A stretch of DNA of 56,123 nucleotides from an uncultured Oscillospiraceae bacterium (GTDB taxonomy: Bacteria > Bacillota > Clostridia > Oscillospirales > Oscillospiraceae): assembly GCA_947589545.1 (NCBI GenBank), contig CANQBA010000020.1, positions 1 to 56,123 on the forward strand. The letters are read 5' to 3'. The notes below the pieces were generated by a model, which was not told where the DNA came from, did no database searches, and saw nothing but the letters and a program-made list of their open reading frames with translations. Position numbers and translations under genes: made by a program. This document shows, one piece after another, positions 1-7,796 of the stretch (position 1 is its first letter; each line of letters starts with the position of its first letter).

Positions 1-8
1 TCCTCCAT
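1..8 (-). CDS. 5' end of a gene running off the left edge
   Basis: On the minus strand an ATG (complement of 6-8) is preceded at ideal distance by a GAGGTGAG Shine-Dalgarno sequence (complement of about 13-20). The gene reads leftwards out of the window, so only about two codons are visible and its product cannot be named. The call rests only on the ribosome-binding site plus start codon. Confidence 0.45.
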
Positions 9-73
9 GATTCTCACCTCACGCACTATTGTACCACATTTGAGGGGGAAATGGGAGGTTTTTTGACAGACTG

Positions 74-110
74 AAACTTATCCCCGGAGGGTTACTCCGG
101 GGATAAGTTT
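74..110. terminator. Perfect 16-bp hairpin downstream of the MerR-RDD gene
   Basis: Positions 74-89 pair perfectly with 95-110 around a 5-nt loop. The T-run (108-114) follows the stem on the plus strand and overlaps the stop codon of the minus-strand gene ending at 113. On the minus strand only three T end the stem. It probably ends the MerR-RDD transcript, but the better U-tract points the other way. Confidence 0.6.
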
Positions 111-112
111 TT

Positions 113-1549
113 TTATTTCTCTTTTGTGATGGTCAGCTCCACATCCCGGCGGATCAGGCCGGTCTGATTCTGGAAGACGGCGTCCACGGTCCAGACAACG
201 TGCCAGGGGCCGTAGACCGTATCCCCGCCGGAAAGCCCCGCGTAGGCGGTCCGATCCTCCAGGCCGCTGAGGGCGAAGATGTCCCCCCCTTTGGAGGCTC
301 CGGCCAGGCCCACGGTGAGGGCGCGGACGAAGATACCGTGGGTGTTGGCCGTGCCCATGATGGACTCCAGGGTGGTCTGCCGCCAGGAAAGGCCGGTGAC
401 CACGCCGTTTTCCACCGTCAGCTCCACCGGGGCAGGCTTGAAATCCGTCCCGTCGGTGTTGAAGCCCAAATCCCCCACAGACGGGGTGAAGGTATACGTC
501 CAGCCGCCGTCCTCGTCCAGCCGCCAGTGGTCATAGTTCAGGCTGTGCTCCATATAGCGGTTGACGTTTTCCGCCAGCTCCGCCGCCGTCAGCTCCCCCC
601 GGTGGAGGGGCATGTAGTAGTGGTACACAAGGCCCGCCGTCAGGGCCAGATCCACCGCCAGCCACACGGCGACGACGGCGGCCCGCCGCTCCGTTCCGCC
701 CACGGAGATCACGTCCGAGCCGCTCTCCCAGGGCAGCTCAAGCTCCCTTTTGGCGTCCCGGAAGCTTTTGATGTTCCGCCACAGGGACACCAGGGGGATC
801 CGCAGGCCCTCGCCCCAGAAGAGGACGCCCCAGGTGCGGGCGCTGGCCTGCCCCAGGGGCAGGGTCTGCCCGTCCCGGCCCTGTACCCGCAGGCCCAGCA
901 GGAGCTTTCCCGGCGTGGCGCCCAGCGTCCAGAGGAAGACCGGCTCCAGCAGGAGCGTGGCGGCCAGGAGCAGGACGGTTTTCAGCACCGTCTCCCAGCC
1001 GGAGGTGGTGGGCGGCCGGTCAAAAAGCCCCACGGAGACGAAGGCGTAAAGGAGGCTCAGAAGCGACCAGTCGATGGCCCTGGCGAAGAACCGGGGCCAG
1101 GGGCCGGCGTAGTCCGGGCGCGGCTCCGGCGGCACTGTCGGGGCCTCCGGCGGTTCCGGCGCGGCCTCCGGCAGGGCCGGCGCGTCGGATCCCAGCTGCG
1201 TAAGGTAGGCGTCGCTGCGCAGGGACTCGTACGCCGCCCCGTCGGCCAGCATCTGCTCAAGAACCCGTTTGGCGTCCTCGATGGCCCCGGCCCGGGCGTC
1301 CAGACTGCGGATCCTGGCCCGCAGGCGGTCGGGGAAATCGGAACCGTCCGCGTCCATGGCGCGGATGTCCTCCAGGGAAAAGTCCAGAGCCCGCAGAAGC
1401 TTCACCTTCTGGAGCTTTTCAAGGTCGGCCTCGGTGTAGTTCCGGTAGCCGTTGGGCTCCCTGGCGGGCTTTACGAGCCCCTGGGCCTCGTAATAGCGCA
1501 CCGTGCCTCTGTCCAGGCCCGTGCGGGCCTCGATCTCGTTGACCGTCAT
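113..1549 (-). CDS. MerR-family regulator fused to an RDD membrane domain
   Basis: 478 residues. Residues 1-70 form a MerR winged-helix DNA-binding domain (GTVRYYEAQGLVKPAR, then NGYRNYTEADL). Residues 75-103 are the helical MerR dimerisation segment. A Pro/Glu-rich linker (about 121-148) leads to an RDD-type membrane domain with RFFARAIDW near 153 and LGATPGKLLLGLRV near 209. Hydrophobic stretches lie near 161-175, 188-208 and 290-312. The last 165 residues are an unrecognised soluble tail, predicted to lie outside. The start is supported by a GGGGG site upstream. The architecture suggests a membrane-tethered transcription factor that senses an envelope or extracellular signal; the ligand is unknown. 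Typical MerR proteins are far shorter and soluble. The promoter just upstream has MerR-type geometry, so autoregulation is likely. Confidence 0.85.
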   Translation of the reverse strand: MTVNEIEARTGLDRGTVRYYEAQGLVKPAREPNGYRNYTEADLEKLQKVKLLRALDFSLEDIRAMDADGSDFPDRLRARIRSLDARAGAIEDAKRVLEQMLADGAAYESLRSDAYLTQLGSDAPALPEAAPEPPEAPTVPPEPRPDYAGPWPRFFARAIDWSLLSLLYAFVSVGLFDRPPTTSGWETVLKTVLLLAATLLLEPVFLWTLGATPGKLLLGLRVQGRDGQTLPLGQASARTWGVLFWGEGLRIPLVSLWRNIKSFRDAKRELELPWESGSDVISVGGTERRAAVVAVWLAVDLALTAGLVYHYYMPLHRGELTAAELAENVNRYMEHSLNYDHWRLDEDGGWTYTFTPSVGDLGFNTDGTDFKPAPVELTVENGVVTGLSWRQTTLESIMGTANTHGIFVRALTVGLAGASKGGDIFALSGLEDRTAYAGLSGGDTVYGPWHVVWTVDAVFQNQTGLIRRDVELTITKEK

Positions 1550-1573
1550 GGGTAATTCCCCCTTTCACAGGCC

Positions 1574-1604
1574 ACTATACGGTATAAAGCGGCTTTACAG
1601 TCAA
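1574..1604 (-). promoter_or_regulatory. MerR-type promoter with 19-bp spacer and central dyad
   Basis: On the minus strand, -35 TTGACT (complement of 1599-1604) and -10 TATAGT (complement of 1574-1579) are separated by 19 bp. Inside the spacer lies the dyad TAAAG-CCG-CTTTA (complement of 1585-1597). An over-long spacer with a central dyad is the hallmark of promoters that MerR-family activators untwist, so the downstream MerR-RDD protein probably controls its own gene. Confidence 0.75.
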
Positions 1605-1671
1605 GAGGTTTTTTGGATTTTTTCAAAAAAAGGATAAAAAAGGGCGTCCTGCATCCCTCAATCAACGTGCG

Positions 1672-1779
1672 GCGGGCCGCCAAGAGAGGCGGCCCCTACA
1701 TCAGAATTGAGAGCCTTCACGTTAAAAAAGAGGACTTCCCGGATCAGCTCCGTAGGGGCCGCCTCTCTTGGCGGCCCGC
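1672..1779. repeat. 28-bp perfect inverted repeat, MITE-like
   Basis: Positions 1672-1699 are an exact reverse complement of 1752-1779, with a 52-bp AT-richer spacer between. The unit lies between the MerR-RDD promoter and the 3' end of the XRE gene (1797). It has no T-tract, so it looks more like a small non-autonomous palindromic element than a simple terminator. No second copy was noticed in the window. Confidence 0.7.
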
Positions 1780-1796
1780 GTGGAGGTACAGAAAAA

Positions 1797-2333
1797 TTAT
1801 TTCTTTATTTTTACGCCGAAGGGCTTCCATTCGACCTTTACGCTGTATTTCAGCTCATACGCCGGTACGCCCCGAAAGAGCGCGTCCTGGATTTCGGCGA
1901 TCTCCTTTTCCAGCTGTTCCTCGGTGGCGTACCAGCCCAAGGAGGTGCTTTGCGGGCCAAAAAGGGAGACATCGTTCTCACAGGCGGCAAACAGGGCATA
2001 CCGCGGGGCATTTTTTCCTCCCTTGAACCTCGGCGAGGACGTCACCTTACTACACCGTGTAACAACGTGCTCGTGAGGCGAGGAGATCATGATCGTCCCC
2101 GCCGCTTTTTCCGGCTCCCCGGCCCTTTCCCGGGAGATCCCGGCGTCCATAAGACTGTCTAAGGATATGTTCAGCTCCTTGGACAACAGCAGCAGCTTTT
2201 CCACCTCCGGGTAACCTGTCCCCTGCTCCCATTTTGACACGGCCTGCCTGCTGACGTCCAGCATCTCCGCCAGCTCCTCCTGGGAGAGACGCCGTTCCTT
2301 TCTGATCCTCTGCAAATTTTCCGCAAAGCTCAT
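1797..2333 (-). CDS. XRE/Cro-family transcriptional regulator
   Basis: 178 residues. The N-terminal 65 residues are a classic HTH_XRE domain (LSQEELAEMLDVSRQAVSKWEQG, quoted in part as SQEELAEMLDVSRQAVSKW). The following 110 residues are not recognised; they may bind an effector or partner. The first ATG is used, with AACGGAGG upstream on the minus strand. It is a single-gene unit between a palindromic repeat (3' side) and the DUF1294 gene. The target genes cannot be read from the sequence. The assignment to XRE is firm, the role is open. Confidence 0.85.
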   Translation of the reverse strand: MSFAENLQRIRKERRLSQEELAEMLDVSRQAVSKWEQGTGYPEVEKLLLLSKELNISLDSLMDAGISRERAGEPEKAAGTIMISSPHEHVVTRCSKVTSSPRFKGGKNAPRYALFAACENDVSLFGPQSTSLGWYATEEQLEKEIAEIQDALFRGVPAYELKYSVKVEWKPFGVKIKK

Positions 2334-2442
2334 GGAAACTACCTCCGTTCACGGTGATGAGATAGTAACATTGTAACGGCAAAGCGCAGCAGCCGCCACC
2401 AACCTGTCTTTGCTTTTTCGCAGCCTGAAATTGCGGCGGTTC

Positions 2443-2730
2443 TTATCCGGGCCCGGCTCTCCAAAACAGATACGCGTAAAGGAACACCTGAACGAAGAAG
2501 GCGGTGGAGACGGTGAAATAAAATTTTGGGTGCTTTGTCTTGTGGTGGAGAAGGTGCATCCCCAGAAGGGCGCCCAGGGAGCCGCCCAGGACGGCGAGGA
2601 TGAGGAGGGTGGACTCCCGGATCCGCCACCGGTGGAGGCGGGCGCGGCGCTTATCCACGGCGTAGAGGGCGAAGGCCAGAAGATTTACGGCGGCGATATA
2701 CGCCGCCAGGGCCAGCTGCGCGGCGGTCAT
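2443..2730 (-). CDS. DUF1294 family small membrane protein
   Basis: 95 residues with three or so hydrophobic segments. The family signature is visible: NLLAFALYAVDKRRARLHRW, then the RESTLL and GGSLGALLGMHLLHHKTKH motifs. DUF1294 proteins are small inner-membrane proteins of unknown function, sometimes fused to cold-shock domains in other bacteria. The start codon overlaps the stop codon of the upstream HAD gene (ATGA), so the two are translationally coupled in one operon. Confidence 0.85.
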   Translation of the reverse strand: MTAAQLALAAYIAAVNLLAFALYAVDKRRARLHRWRIRESTLLILAVLGGSLGALLGMHLLHHKTKHPKFYFTVSTAFFVQVFLYAYLFWRAGPG

Positions 2731-3581
2731 TTCAGCGCCCTCTCCAGCTGGGCCATGGATTTGCGGCGCAGAGCGTCGGTGACGGCCATTTTCTGGATGA
2801 CGGTCTTGACGGTGGTCTCCAGCTCGCCGCCGGCGGAGTAGTCGGCGGGCAGCATGAAGTCGGCGCGGCCGTCCCGGAGGAGCTGGGCGGCGGTGTCCCG
2901 CCTGCCCTTGGGGTACACGGCCACGGAGCAGCCGCCGTTTACCCGCACCAGCTTCATGCAGGGCACGTCGGTCTTGCCGTCGGCGATGTAGATCATGTTG
3001 CGGAAGGGGACGGGGCGCTCGTCCTCGGGGGTGTAGTCGTTGAGGGCCGCGTCCTCGGACAGATCCAGCACGCCCTTGTTGACCCGGAACAAAAACTGGG
3101 TCTTGGTGGTGTAATTCACCACGTTCTTGGGCCAGACGGGCATCCTGTCCACGTCGTAGAGAAATTCGCAGGCGAAGACCTCGGAGAAGCTTTTGTATAT
3201 GCTGGAGCCCTCGATGATCTCCTTAAGGCCCGAGGAGATGATGTAGTGGCGCACATCCACCCCCTGCTCCCTGCCGAAGGCGTTGATCCGGTCGAACCAG
3301 GTCTCCACGCCGGGGTAGAACTCCAGATCCCGCCCCAGGGCCACGAAGCTCTCCCTCCGCACCGAGACGGTCTTGGCGGAGCGGGCCTTGTCCAGCATCA
3401 CATACATATAGGCCAGGATCCCGTCCATCTTCTTCTCCCGGGCCAGGGAGTTGGCTTCGGCCCAGAATTCCCGGGGCGTGAGGCCCACGTTGGGGATGAA
3501 GGAGTACTCCTGCATGTCCTTGGTGCACAGGGTCTTGTCAAAATCATACATCAGGGCGATGACGGGGCGCTTGTTTTTCAT
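2727..3581 (-). CDS. HAD-superfamily hydrolase
   Basis: 284 residues from the chosen start (GGAAGTGG site upstream); an in-frame ATG 66 nt further upstream lacks a good site and would run into the promoter. HAD motif I is YDFDKTL, with the nucleophile Asp13 and the acid Asp15. A later IADGKTDVPCMKL is the motif IV metal-binding loop. The sequence resembles phosphoserine-phosphatase-like HAD proteins of Firmicutes with a helical cap. The substrate cannot be inferred. It overlaps the DUF1294 gene by 4 bp and is transcribed divergently from the two-component system at 3743. Confidence 0.85.
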   Translation of the reverse strand: MKNKRPVIALMYDFDKTLCTKDMQEYSFIPNVGLTPREFWAEANSLAREKKMDGILAYMYVMLDKARSAKTVSVRRESFVALGRDLEFYPGVETWFDRINAFGREQGVDVRHYIISSGLKEIIEGSSIYKSFSEVFACEFLYDVDRMPVWPKNVVNYTTKTQFLFRVNKGVLDLSEDAALNDYTPEDERPVPFRNMIYIADGKTDVPCMKLVRVNGGCSVAVYPKGRRDTAAQLLRDGRADFMLPADYSAGGELETTVKTVIQKMAVTDALRRKSMAQLERALK

Positions 3582-3618
3582 GATCTGCCACTTCCGTTTT
3601 CGTTGATATTTTGATATA

Positions 3619-3647
3619 ATTGTAATACAGTACAGGAAAAAATGCAA
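3619..3647 (-). promoter_or_regulatory. Sigma-A-type promoter for the HAD-DUF1294 pair
   Basis: On the minus strand, -35 TTGCAT (complement of 3642-3647) and -10 TACAAT (complement of 3619-3624) are spaced by 17 bp. The -10 lies about 38 bp upstream of the HAD start. The same intergenic region must also hold the promoter of the divergent response regulator. The best plus-strand match (TTGATG 3678, TACTGT 3700, 16-bp spacer) is weak. Confidence 0.6.
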
Positions 3648-3742
3648 GCCGGGGAAAGTTGGGCGGATGATGCAGATTTGATGCAGGGATGATGTACGAT
3701 ACTGTCGAAATAATTCCGCGATGCAATAAAGGGGTTTATCAT

Positions 3743-4402
3743 ATGATCCGTATTCTGATCGTCGACGACGAGCGGCCCATCGCCAATCTCATCAAAATGA
3801 GCCTCACCAAGGCCGGTTACGCCTGCGCCTGCGTTTACGACGGGCTGGCGGCGGCGGACATCCTGGAGAAGGAGACCTTTGACCTTATTTTGCTGGACAT
3901 CATGCTCCCCGGCGCCACGGGCTTCGAGCTGATGGACTACATCCGGCCCCTGGGGGTGCCGGTGATCTTCCTCACCGCCAAGGGCGACATCGCCGACCGG
4001 GTCCACGGGCTGAAGATCGGGGCGGAGGACTACATCGTAAAGCCCTTTGAGATCGTGGAGCTTCTGGCCCGGGTGGAGGTAGTGCTCCGGCGCTACAACA
4101 AGCTGGCCAGCGTCATCGAGATCGCGGGTCTTAGCATCGATACCCGCTCCATGCGGGTGACCCGGGACGGGGAGGAGATCCCCCTGACCAACAAGGAATA
4201 CAACCTCCTGCTGCTCTTTGCCCGGAACCCCGGCGCGGCCCTCTACCGGGAGACCATCTATGAGCGGGTCTGGGGCGGGGACTACAACGTGGGCAGCCGC
4301 ACGGTGGATCTGCACATCCAGCGCCTGCGCAAAAAGGTGGGCTGGGAGGACAAGCTGGTATCCGTCCACAAGGTGGGCTACCGCCTGGAGGCCGACGGAT
4401 GA
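3743..4402 (+). CDS. OmpR-family response regulator
   Basis: 219 residues. The receiver domain (1-115) shows the acidic pair D8-D9, the phospho-acceptor D52 (ILLDIMLP) and the conserved K (DYIVKPF). Residues 125-219 are an OmpR/PhoB winged helix (LTNKEYNLLLLFARNPG, ERVWGG, VDLHIQRLRKK, VHKVGYRLE). The start at MIRIL is preferred over an in-frame ATG 54 nt upstream because AAAGGGG precedes it. It overlaps the sensor kinase gene by 4 bp, so the two form a two-component system. The input signal is unknown; the downstream genes encode envelope proteins. Confidence 0.93.
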   Translation: MIRILIVDDERPIANLIKMSLTKAGYACACVYDGLAAADILEKETFDLILLDIMLPGATGFELMDYIRPLGVPVIFLTAKGDIADRVHGLKIGAEDYIVKPFEIVELLARVEVVLRRYNKLASVIEIAGLSIDTRSMRVTRDGEEIPLTNKEYNLLLLFARNPGAALYRETIYERVWGGDYNVGSRTVDLHIQRLRKKVGWEDKLVSVHKVGYRLEADG

Positions 4403-5784
4403 GGCTCTCCACCAAATTCACCCTGGGGGCGGTGACCCTGCTGGCGGTGATCTTCGGCATCTGCGGGTCGCTGATGATCTCCGCCTCCTTCGACGCCATG
4501 CTCAGAAGCGAGCGGGACTCCGCCCTGCGCACCTATTACTCCGTGCAGAGCACCCTGCGGCTGGCCACGTCCATCAGCACCCAGTCGGATTTTGAGGACG
4601 TGGCGGACACGCTGGACATCCTGGAATCTCACAGCCGGGGCATGTGGGACGGCATCCTGCTGGAGACGGACGCCGGCACGCTGTACAGCGGCGGCATCGC
4701 CCCGGACCGGGTGGAGACGGAGACGGGCCTGTGCTCCGTAAGCTACCCTAACCGCGGCGGGGCCAGGCTCCTGCAGGTGTCCGGGGCCATGACCGCCAAC
4801 GGGCGGAAGGTGTCGCTCTATCTGCTCAGCGATATCTCCCCGGTCTACGAGCTGCGGAGCGCCCAGCTGGACACCTATCGGAAGCTCCTGCTGCTGACGG
4901 TGCTCCTGGGCGCGGCGGGGGCGTTCCTCATGTCCGTCTTCCTGACCAGGCCCCTGACGCGGCTGACCCGGGCCTCCCGGCAGATCGGCGCGGGGGATCT
5001 GTCCAGCCGGGCCGAGGTCAGCTCCGGCGACGAGCTGGAGGCGCTGGCCCGGGAGTTCAACGCCATGGCCGACAGGCTCCAGGGCAACATCACCGAGCTT
5101 ACGGAAAACGCCCGGCGGCAGACGGAGTTCATGGGCTCCTTCGCCCACGAGCTGAAGACCCCCATGACCAGCATCATCGGCTACTCCGACCTTATCCGCC
5201 GGCGGATGCTCTCTCCCGAGGAGGAGCAGGAGGCCGCCAACTACATCTTCTCCGAGGGCCGCAGGCTCGAGAGCCTGTCCATCAAGCTTCTGGATCTGCT
5301 GATGCTGAAAAAGCGGGACTTTGAGCTGGCGGAGGCCTCCCCCGCCGCCATCGTCACCAGTGTGGTGCGGCTTTTGCGGCCCAATCTCACCCGCGCGGGC
5401 ATCACCCTGCGCTACAGGACCGCCGAGGGGCGGTGTATGCTGGAGCCGGATCTGGTGAAGTCCCTTTTGATAAATCTTGTTGACAACGCGCGAAAAGCGA
5501 TGGATAATGGAGGGGCGGTGTTCATCCTCTCCGAGATGACGGAGTCCGGCTGTGTGCTCTCCGTCACCGACAACGGCCGGGGCATCCCGGCCTCGGATCT
5601 CACAAAGATCACCGAGGCCTTTTACCGGGTGGACAAGTCCCGCTCCCGGGCCCAGGGCGGCGTGGGGCTGGGGCTGGCCCTGTGCGACGAGATCGCCAAG
5701 CTCCACGCCGGCTCTCTGGAGATCCAGAGCGTGGAGGGCAAGGGCACCCGCATCGCGGCGATCCTGAACGGAGGGCGCGTATGA
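4399..5784 (+). CDS. Membrane sensor histidine kinase with HAMP domain
   Basis: 461 residues. TM1 is near 8-30, followed by a roughly 125-residue extracytoplasmic sensor. TM2 is near 157-177, then a HAMP linker (TRPLTRLTRASRQIGAGDL). The HisKA domain carries the phospho-acceptor His250 (FAHELKTPMTSIIGYSDL). The ATPase domain has an N box (NLVDNARKAMD), G1 (DNGRGIP) and G2 (GVGLGLAL). All catalytic motifs are intact. It is the cognate partner of the response regulator at 3743 and overlaps the downstream unknown gene by 4 bp, so all are co-transcribed. Confidence 0.93.
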   Translation: MRLSTKFTLGAVTLLAVIFGICGSLMISASFDAMLRSERDSALRTYYSVQSTLRLATSISTQSDFEDVADTLDILESHSRGMWDGILLETDAGTLYSGGIAPDRVETETGLCSVSYPNRGGARLLQVSGAMTANGRKVSLYLLSDISPVYELRSAQLDTYRKLLLLTVLLGAAGAFLMSVFLTRPLTRLTRASRQIGAGDLSSRAEVSSGDELEALAREFNAMADRLQGNITELTENARRQTEFMGSFAHELKTPMTSIIGYSDLIRRRMLSPEEEQEAANYIFSEGRRLESLSIKLLDLLMLKKRDFELAEASPAAIVTSVVRLLRPNLTRAGITLRYRTAEGRCMLEPDLVKSLLINLVDNARKAMDNGGAVFILSEMTESGCVLSVTDNGRGIPASDLTKITEAFYRVDKSRSRAQGGVGLGLALCDEIAKLHAGSLEIQSVEGKGTRIAAILNGGRV

Positions 5785-6551
5785 GGAAAAGAAACATCCT
5801 GATCTGCGCGCTCACCGCCCTCATGTGTCTGGGAAGCCTCTTTCTCCCCGGCCTTGTGCTCTCCCTGCGGGACAGGGCCCTGGCCAGAGCCTCCGAGTCC
5901 ATCGCCGTGGAGGAGGTGGAGCTGAACCTGATCACAAAGCTCGACATGGTGGGCAAGCTCCGGCTGGCGGGGGACGCCTCCGCCGCCGTGATCCCCCTGG
6001 AGTCCGGGAGGCTGATCACCGGCACGGATGCCGTGCAGGATGCCATCAAGGCCCAGCACGACCTGGGGATCTACCTGGGCGACGGGATCAGCTCCTCCGT
6101 CTCCCCCAGGCTCCTGATCAGCGATCAGGGCGAATCCATGGTGCTGTGGGACGTGATCCTCACCTGGCCGGACTCCGGCATGACGGGGCACTACCTCATC
6201 GACGACGAGACAAGCTCGCTTCTCGGCATCGAGCTGAGGCTGGACAGCGCGGCGGTGGACTCGGAATACAAGGACATGGAGGTGGAGGGCGACGACGCGG
6301 ACTACCACTACTTCCTCTGGCTCTTTTTAGGGCCGCTGGGTCTGGACGAATCCGATGTGGCCGCCATCTACTTCACCCACGAAAACAACACAGGCTATGT
6401 GCTGGTGACCTCCGACAGCGCGGAGGCGGATCTTCCCATCGTCCTGCGGCTGTCGGATCCCGTCGACTGGTGCTTTAGCATCAACATGCCCACGGTGGGC
6501 GAGGCCGCCTCCGATCCCGCGGAGCTCGACACCACGGCACTGCAACGATAA
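5781..6551 (+). CDS. Unknown membrane-anchored protein of the two-component operon
   Basis: 256 residues, not recognised. An N-terminal hydrophobic segment (about 6-28, after MRKRN) is a signal anchor or uncleaved signal peptide, so the acidic remainder should be extracytoplasmic. No catalytic motif is evident. The gene starts inside the kinase stop codon (ATGA, with CGGAGGG upstream). This coupling suggests an accessory or regulatory role for the kinase, in the manner of YycH/YycI-type proteins, but no sequence similarity to those is claimed. Confidence 0.75.
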   Translation: MRKRNILICALTALMCLGSLFLPGLVLSLRDRALARASESIAVEEVELNLITKLDMVGKLRLAGDASAAVIPLESGRLITGTDAVQDAIKAQHDLGIYLGDGISSSVSPRLLISDQGESMVLWDVILTWPDSGMTGHYLIDDETSSLLGIELRLDSAAVDSEYKDMEVEGDDADYHYFLWLFLGPLGLDESDVAAIYFTHENNTGYVLVTSDSAEADLPIVLRLSDPVDWCFSINMPTVGEAASDPAELDTTALQR

Positions 6552-6589
6552 GCAATATATCATTTTCAACTTTTCAGAGGGTGAGAGAC

Positions 6590-7528
6590 ATGGATCAAAG
6601 AGAGTACAGGGATGACAGCGAAAAAACCTACGAGCGCACCGGAGCGTACCGCTCCTACGGCGGACGGGACGGCCGGGAGGGATACGGCCGGGAGACGGCC
6701 CGGAGCCGCGCCGGCGTCAGGCCCGCCCCCAACCGGGGCGGTTCCCAGGATCCCCTGCGGCCCCTGATCGTGGGGGCGGTGCTGTTCATCGCCTGCGTGG
6801 TGGCGCTGGTGATGAGCATGGTGCCCCGGGGAGCCAAGGCCCAGGCGGACACCTCCGGCGACACCGCCGGGCAGGAGGACAGTGCCGGCGACACCGGGCC
6901 GGATCTCTCCGGCCTTCCCGACGCCCTCCACGCCCTCTACGACAAGGTACCCGAGGCCAGGGACTATGTGCTGGCCTGGTTCGACCACCCCAAGGCCCAG
7001 CCCACCGAGAGCATCGACCTTAGCGGCCTCGATCTGAGCCGGGTGCCGGCCCTCTACCAGTGGGATAAGCGCTGGGGCTACTCCATCTACGCCGGGAACT
7101 ACCTGGGCCTGTCCGGGTGCGGCCCCACCTGCCTCTCCGTGGTGGCCCTCTACTTCACCAAGGACGCCACCTTAAACCCCCAGAAGGTGGCGGAATACGC
7201 CACGGCCAACAACTACGCCACCGCGGGCGACGGCACCTCCTGGACGCTGTTCTCCCAGGGCGCGGCGGGGCTGGGCCTCACCTCCAAGGAGCTGTCCCTT
7301 GACCAGAGCCGGATCGACGCCGCCCTGGCCGCCGGGGATCTGGTGGTCATGGTGCTGGGCCCCGGCGACTTCACCACCACCGGCCACTACATCGTGGTCA
7401 CCGGCGGCGACGGCACCGGCGGCTACACCGTCCACGACGTGAACAACCCCGCCAACAGCGCCAAAACCTGGACCTTCGAGCAGCTCAAGGATCAGATCCG
7501 GAACATCTGGGCCATGAACAAGGCATAA
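6590..7528 (+). CDS. Membrane-anchored C39-like cysteine peptidase
   Basis: 312 residues. A charged cytoplasmic N-terminus of about 55 residues is followed by one TM (57-77), an acidic linker and a peptidase_C39_2-like domain (about 152-312). The catalytic Cys is C177 in SGCGPTCLSV; the catalytic His is H266 in TTTGHYIVV, followed by HDVNNP near 282. The fold family is papain-like, and many members are wall-associated. The ATG at 6590 is preferred over a GTG at 6581 because AGAGGGTGAG then lies at ideal spacing. It is the last gene of the two-component operon and is followed by a strong terminator. Confidence 0.85.
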   Translation: MDQREYRDDSEKTYERTGAYRSYGGRDGREGYGRETARSRAGVRPAPNRGGSQDPLRPLIVGAVLFIACVVALVMSMVPRGAKAQADTSGDTAGQEDSAGDTGPDLSGLPDALHALYDKVPEARDYVLAWFDHPKAQPTESIDLSGLDLSRVPALYQWDKRWGYSIYAGNYLGLSGCGPTCLSVVALYFTKDATLNPQKVAEYATANNYATAGDGTSWTLFSQGAAGLGLTSKELSLDQSRIDAALAAGDLVVMVLGPGDFTTTGHYIVVTGGDGTGGYTVHDVNNPANSAKTWTFEQLKDQIRNIWAMNKA

Positions 7529-7547
7529 AAGATCAGAAAATTCCATA

Positions 7548-7595
7548 TATAGCTGACGGGAGTCGAACCCGTGGGTTCGACTCCCGTCAGCTATA
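7548..7595. repeat. tRNA-3'-end-like palindrome, copy 1
   Basis: Two perfect 23-bp arms (7548-7570 and 7573-7595) flank a 2-nt centre. The right arm reads like a tRNA T-arm plus acceptor 3' strand (GGGTTCGACTCCCGTCAGCT), and the left arm is its reverse complement. A full cloverleaf is absent, so this is not a tRNA gene. A related, slightly diverged copy lies at 25189-25232. It sits between the peptidase stop and the operon terminator. Confidence 0.8.
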
Positions 7596-7596
7596 G

Positions 7597-7638
7597 ACAA
7601 GGGACGGATCGCGCGGCGCCATCCCTTGTTGTTTTTTT
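7597..7638 (+). terminator. Rho-independent terminator of the two-component operon
   Basis: Stem ACAAGGGA (7597-7604) pairs with TCCCTTGT (7622-7629) around a GC-rich loop and is followed by a seven-T run (7632-7638). It closes the operon that begins at 3743. Confidence 0.85.
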
Positions 7639-7660
7639 GTCAATTTCAGAGCTTTAAAGC

Positions 7661-7689
7661 TTGACAACCTCCGGGGCGGCCAATATAAT
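7661..7689 (+). promoter_or_regulatory. Consensus sigma-A promoter of the transglutaminase/SLH gene
   Basis: -35 TTGACA (7661-7666) and -10 TATAAT (7684-7689) are both perfect, with a 17-bp spacer. The predicted start leaves a leader of about 100 nt before the ATG at 7797. I see no riboswitch class that I recognise in that leader. Confidence 0.85.
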
Positions 7690-7796
7690 AAATCTACGTA
7701 AGCCTCGGGGATTATGTCAACAAATGGAATCTCGGATTTCCCGCGTCGGCATAAATCGGGTTTACCTATTCTATTTTTAAAAAGGGTGTGGGAGAA

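Noticed and set aside
7573-7595. A tRNA gene or tRNA 3' end on the plus strand
   Set aside because: Only the T-arm and acceptor 3' strand are mimicked; there is no anticodon or D-arm upstream, and the upstream bases are the exact inverse of the arm.
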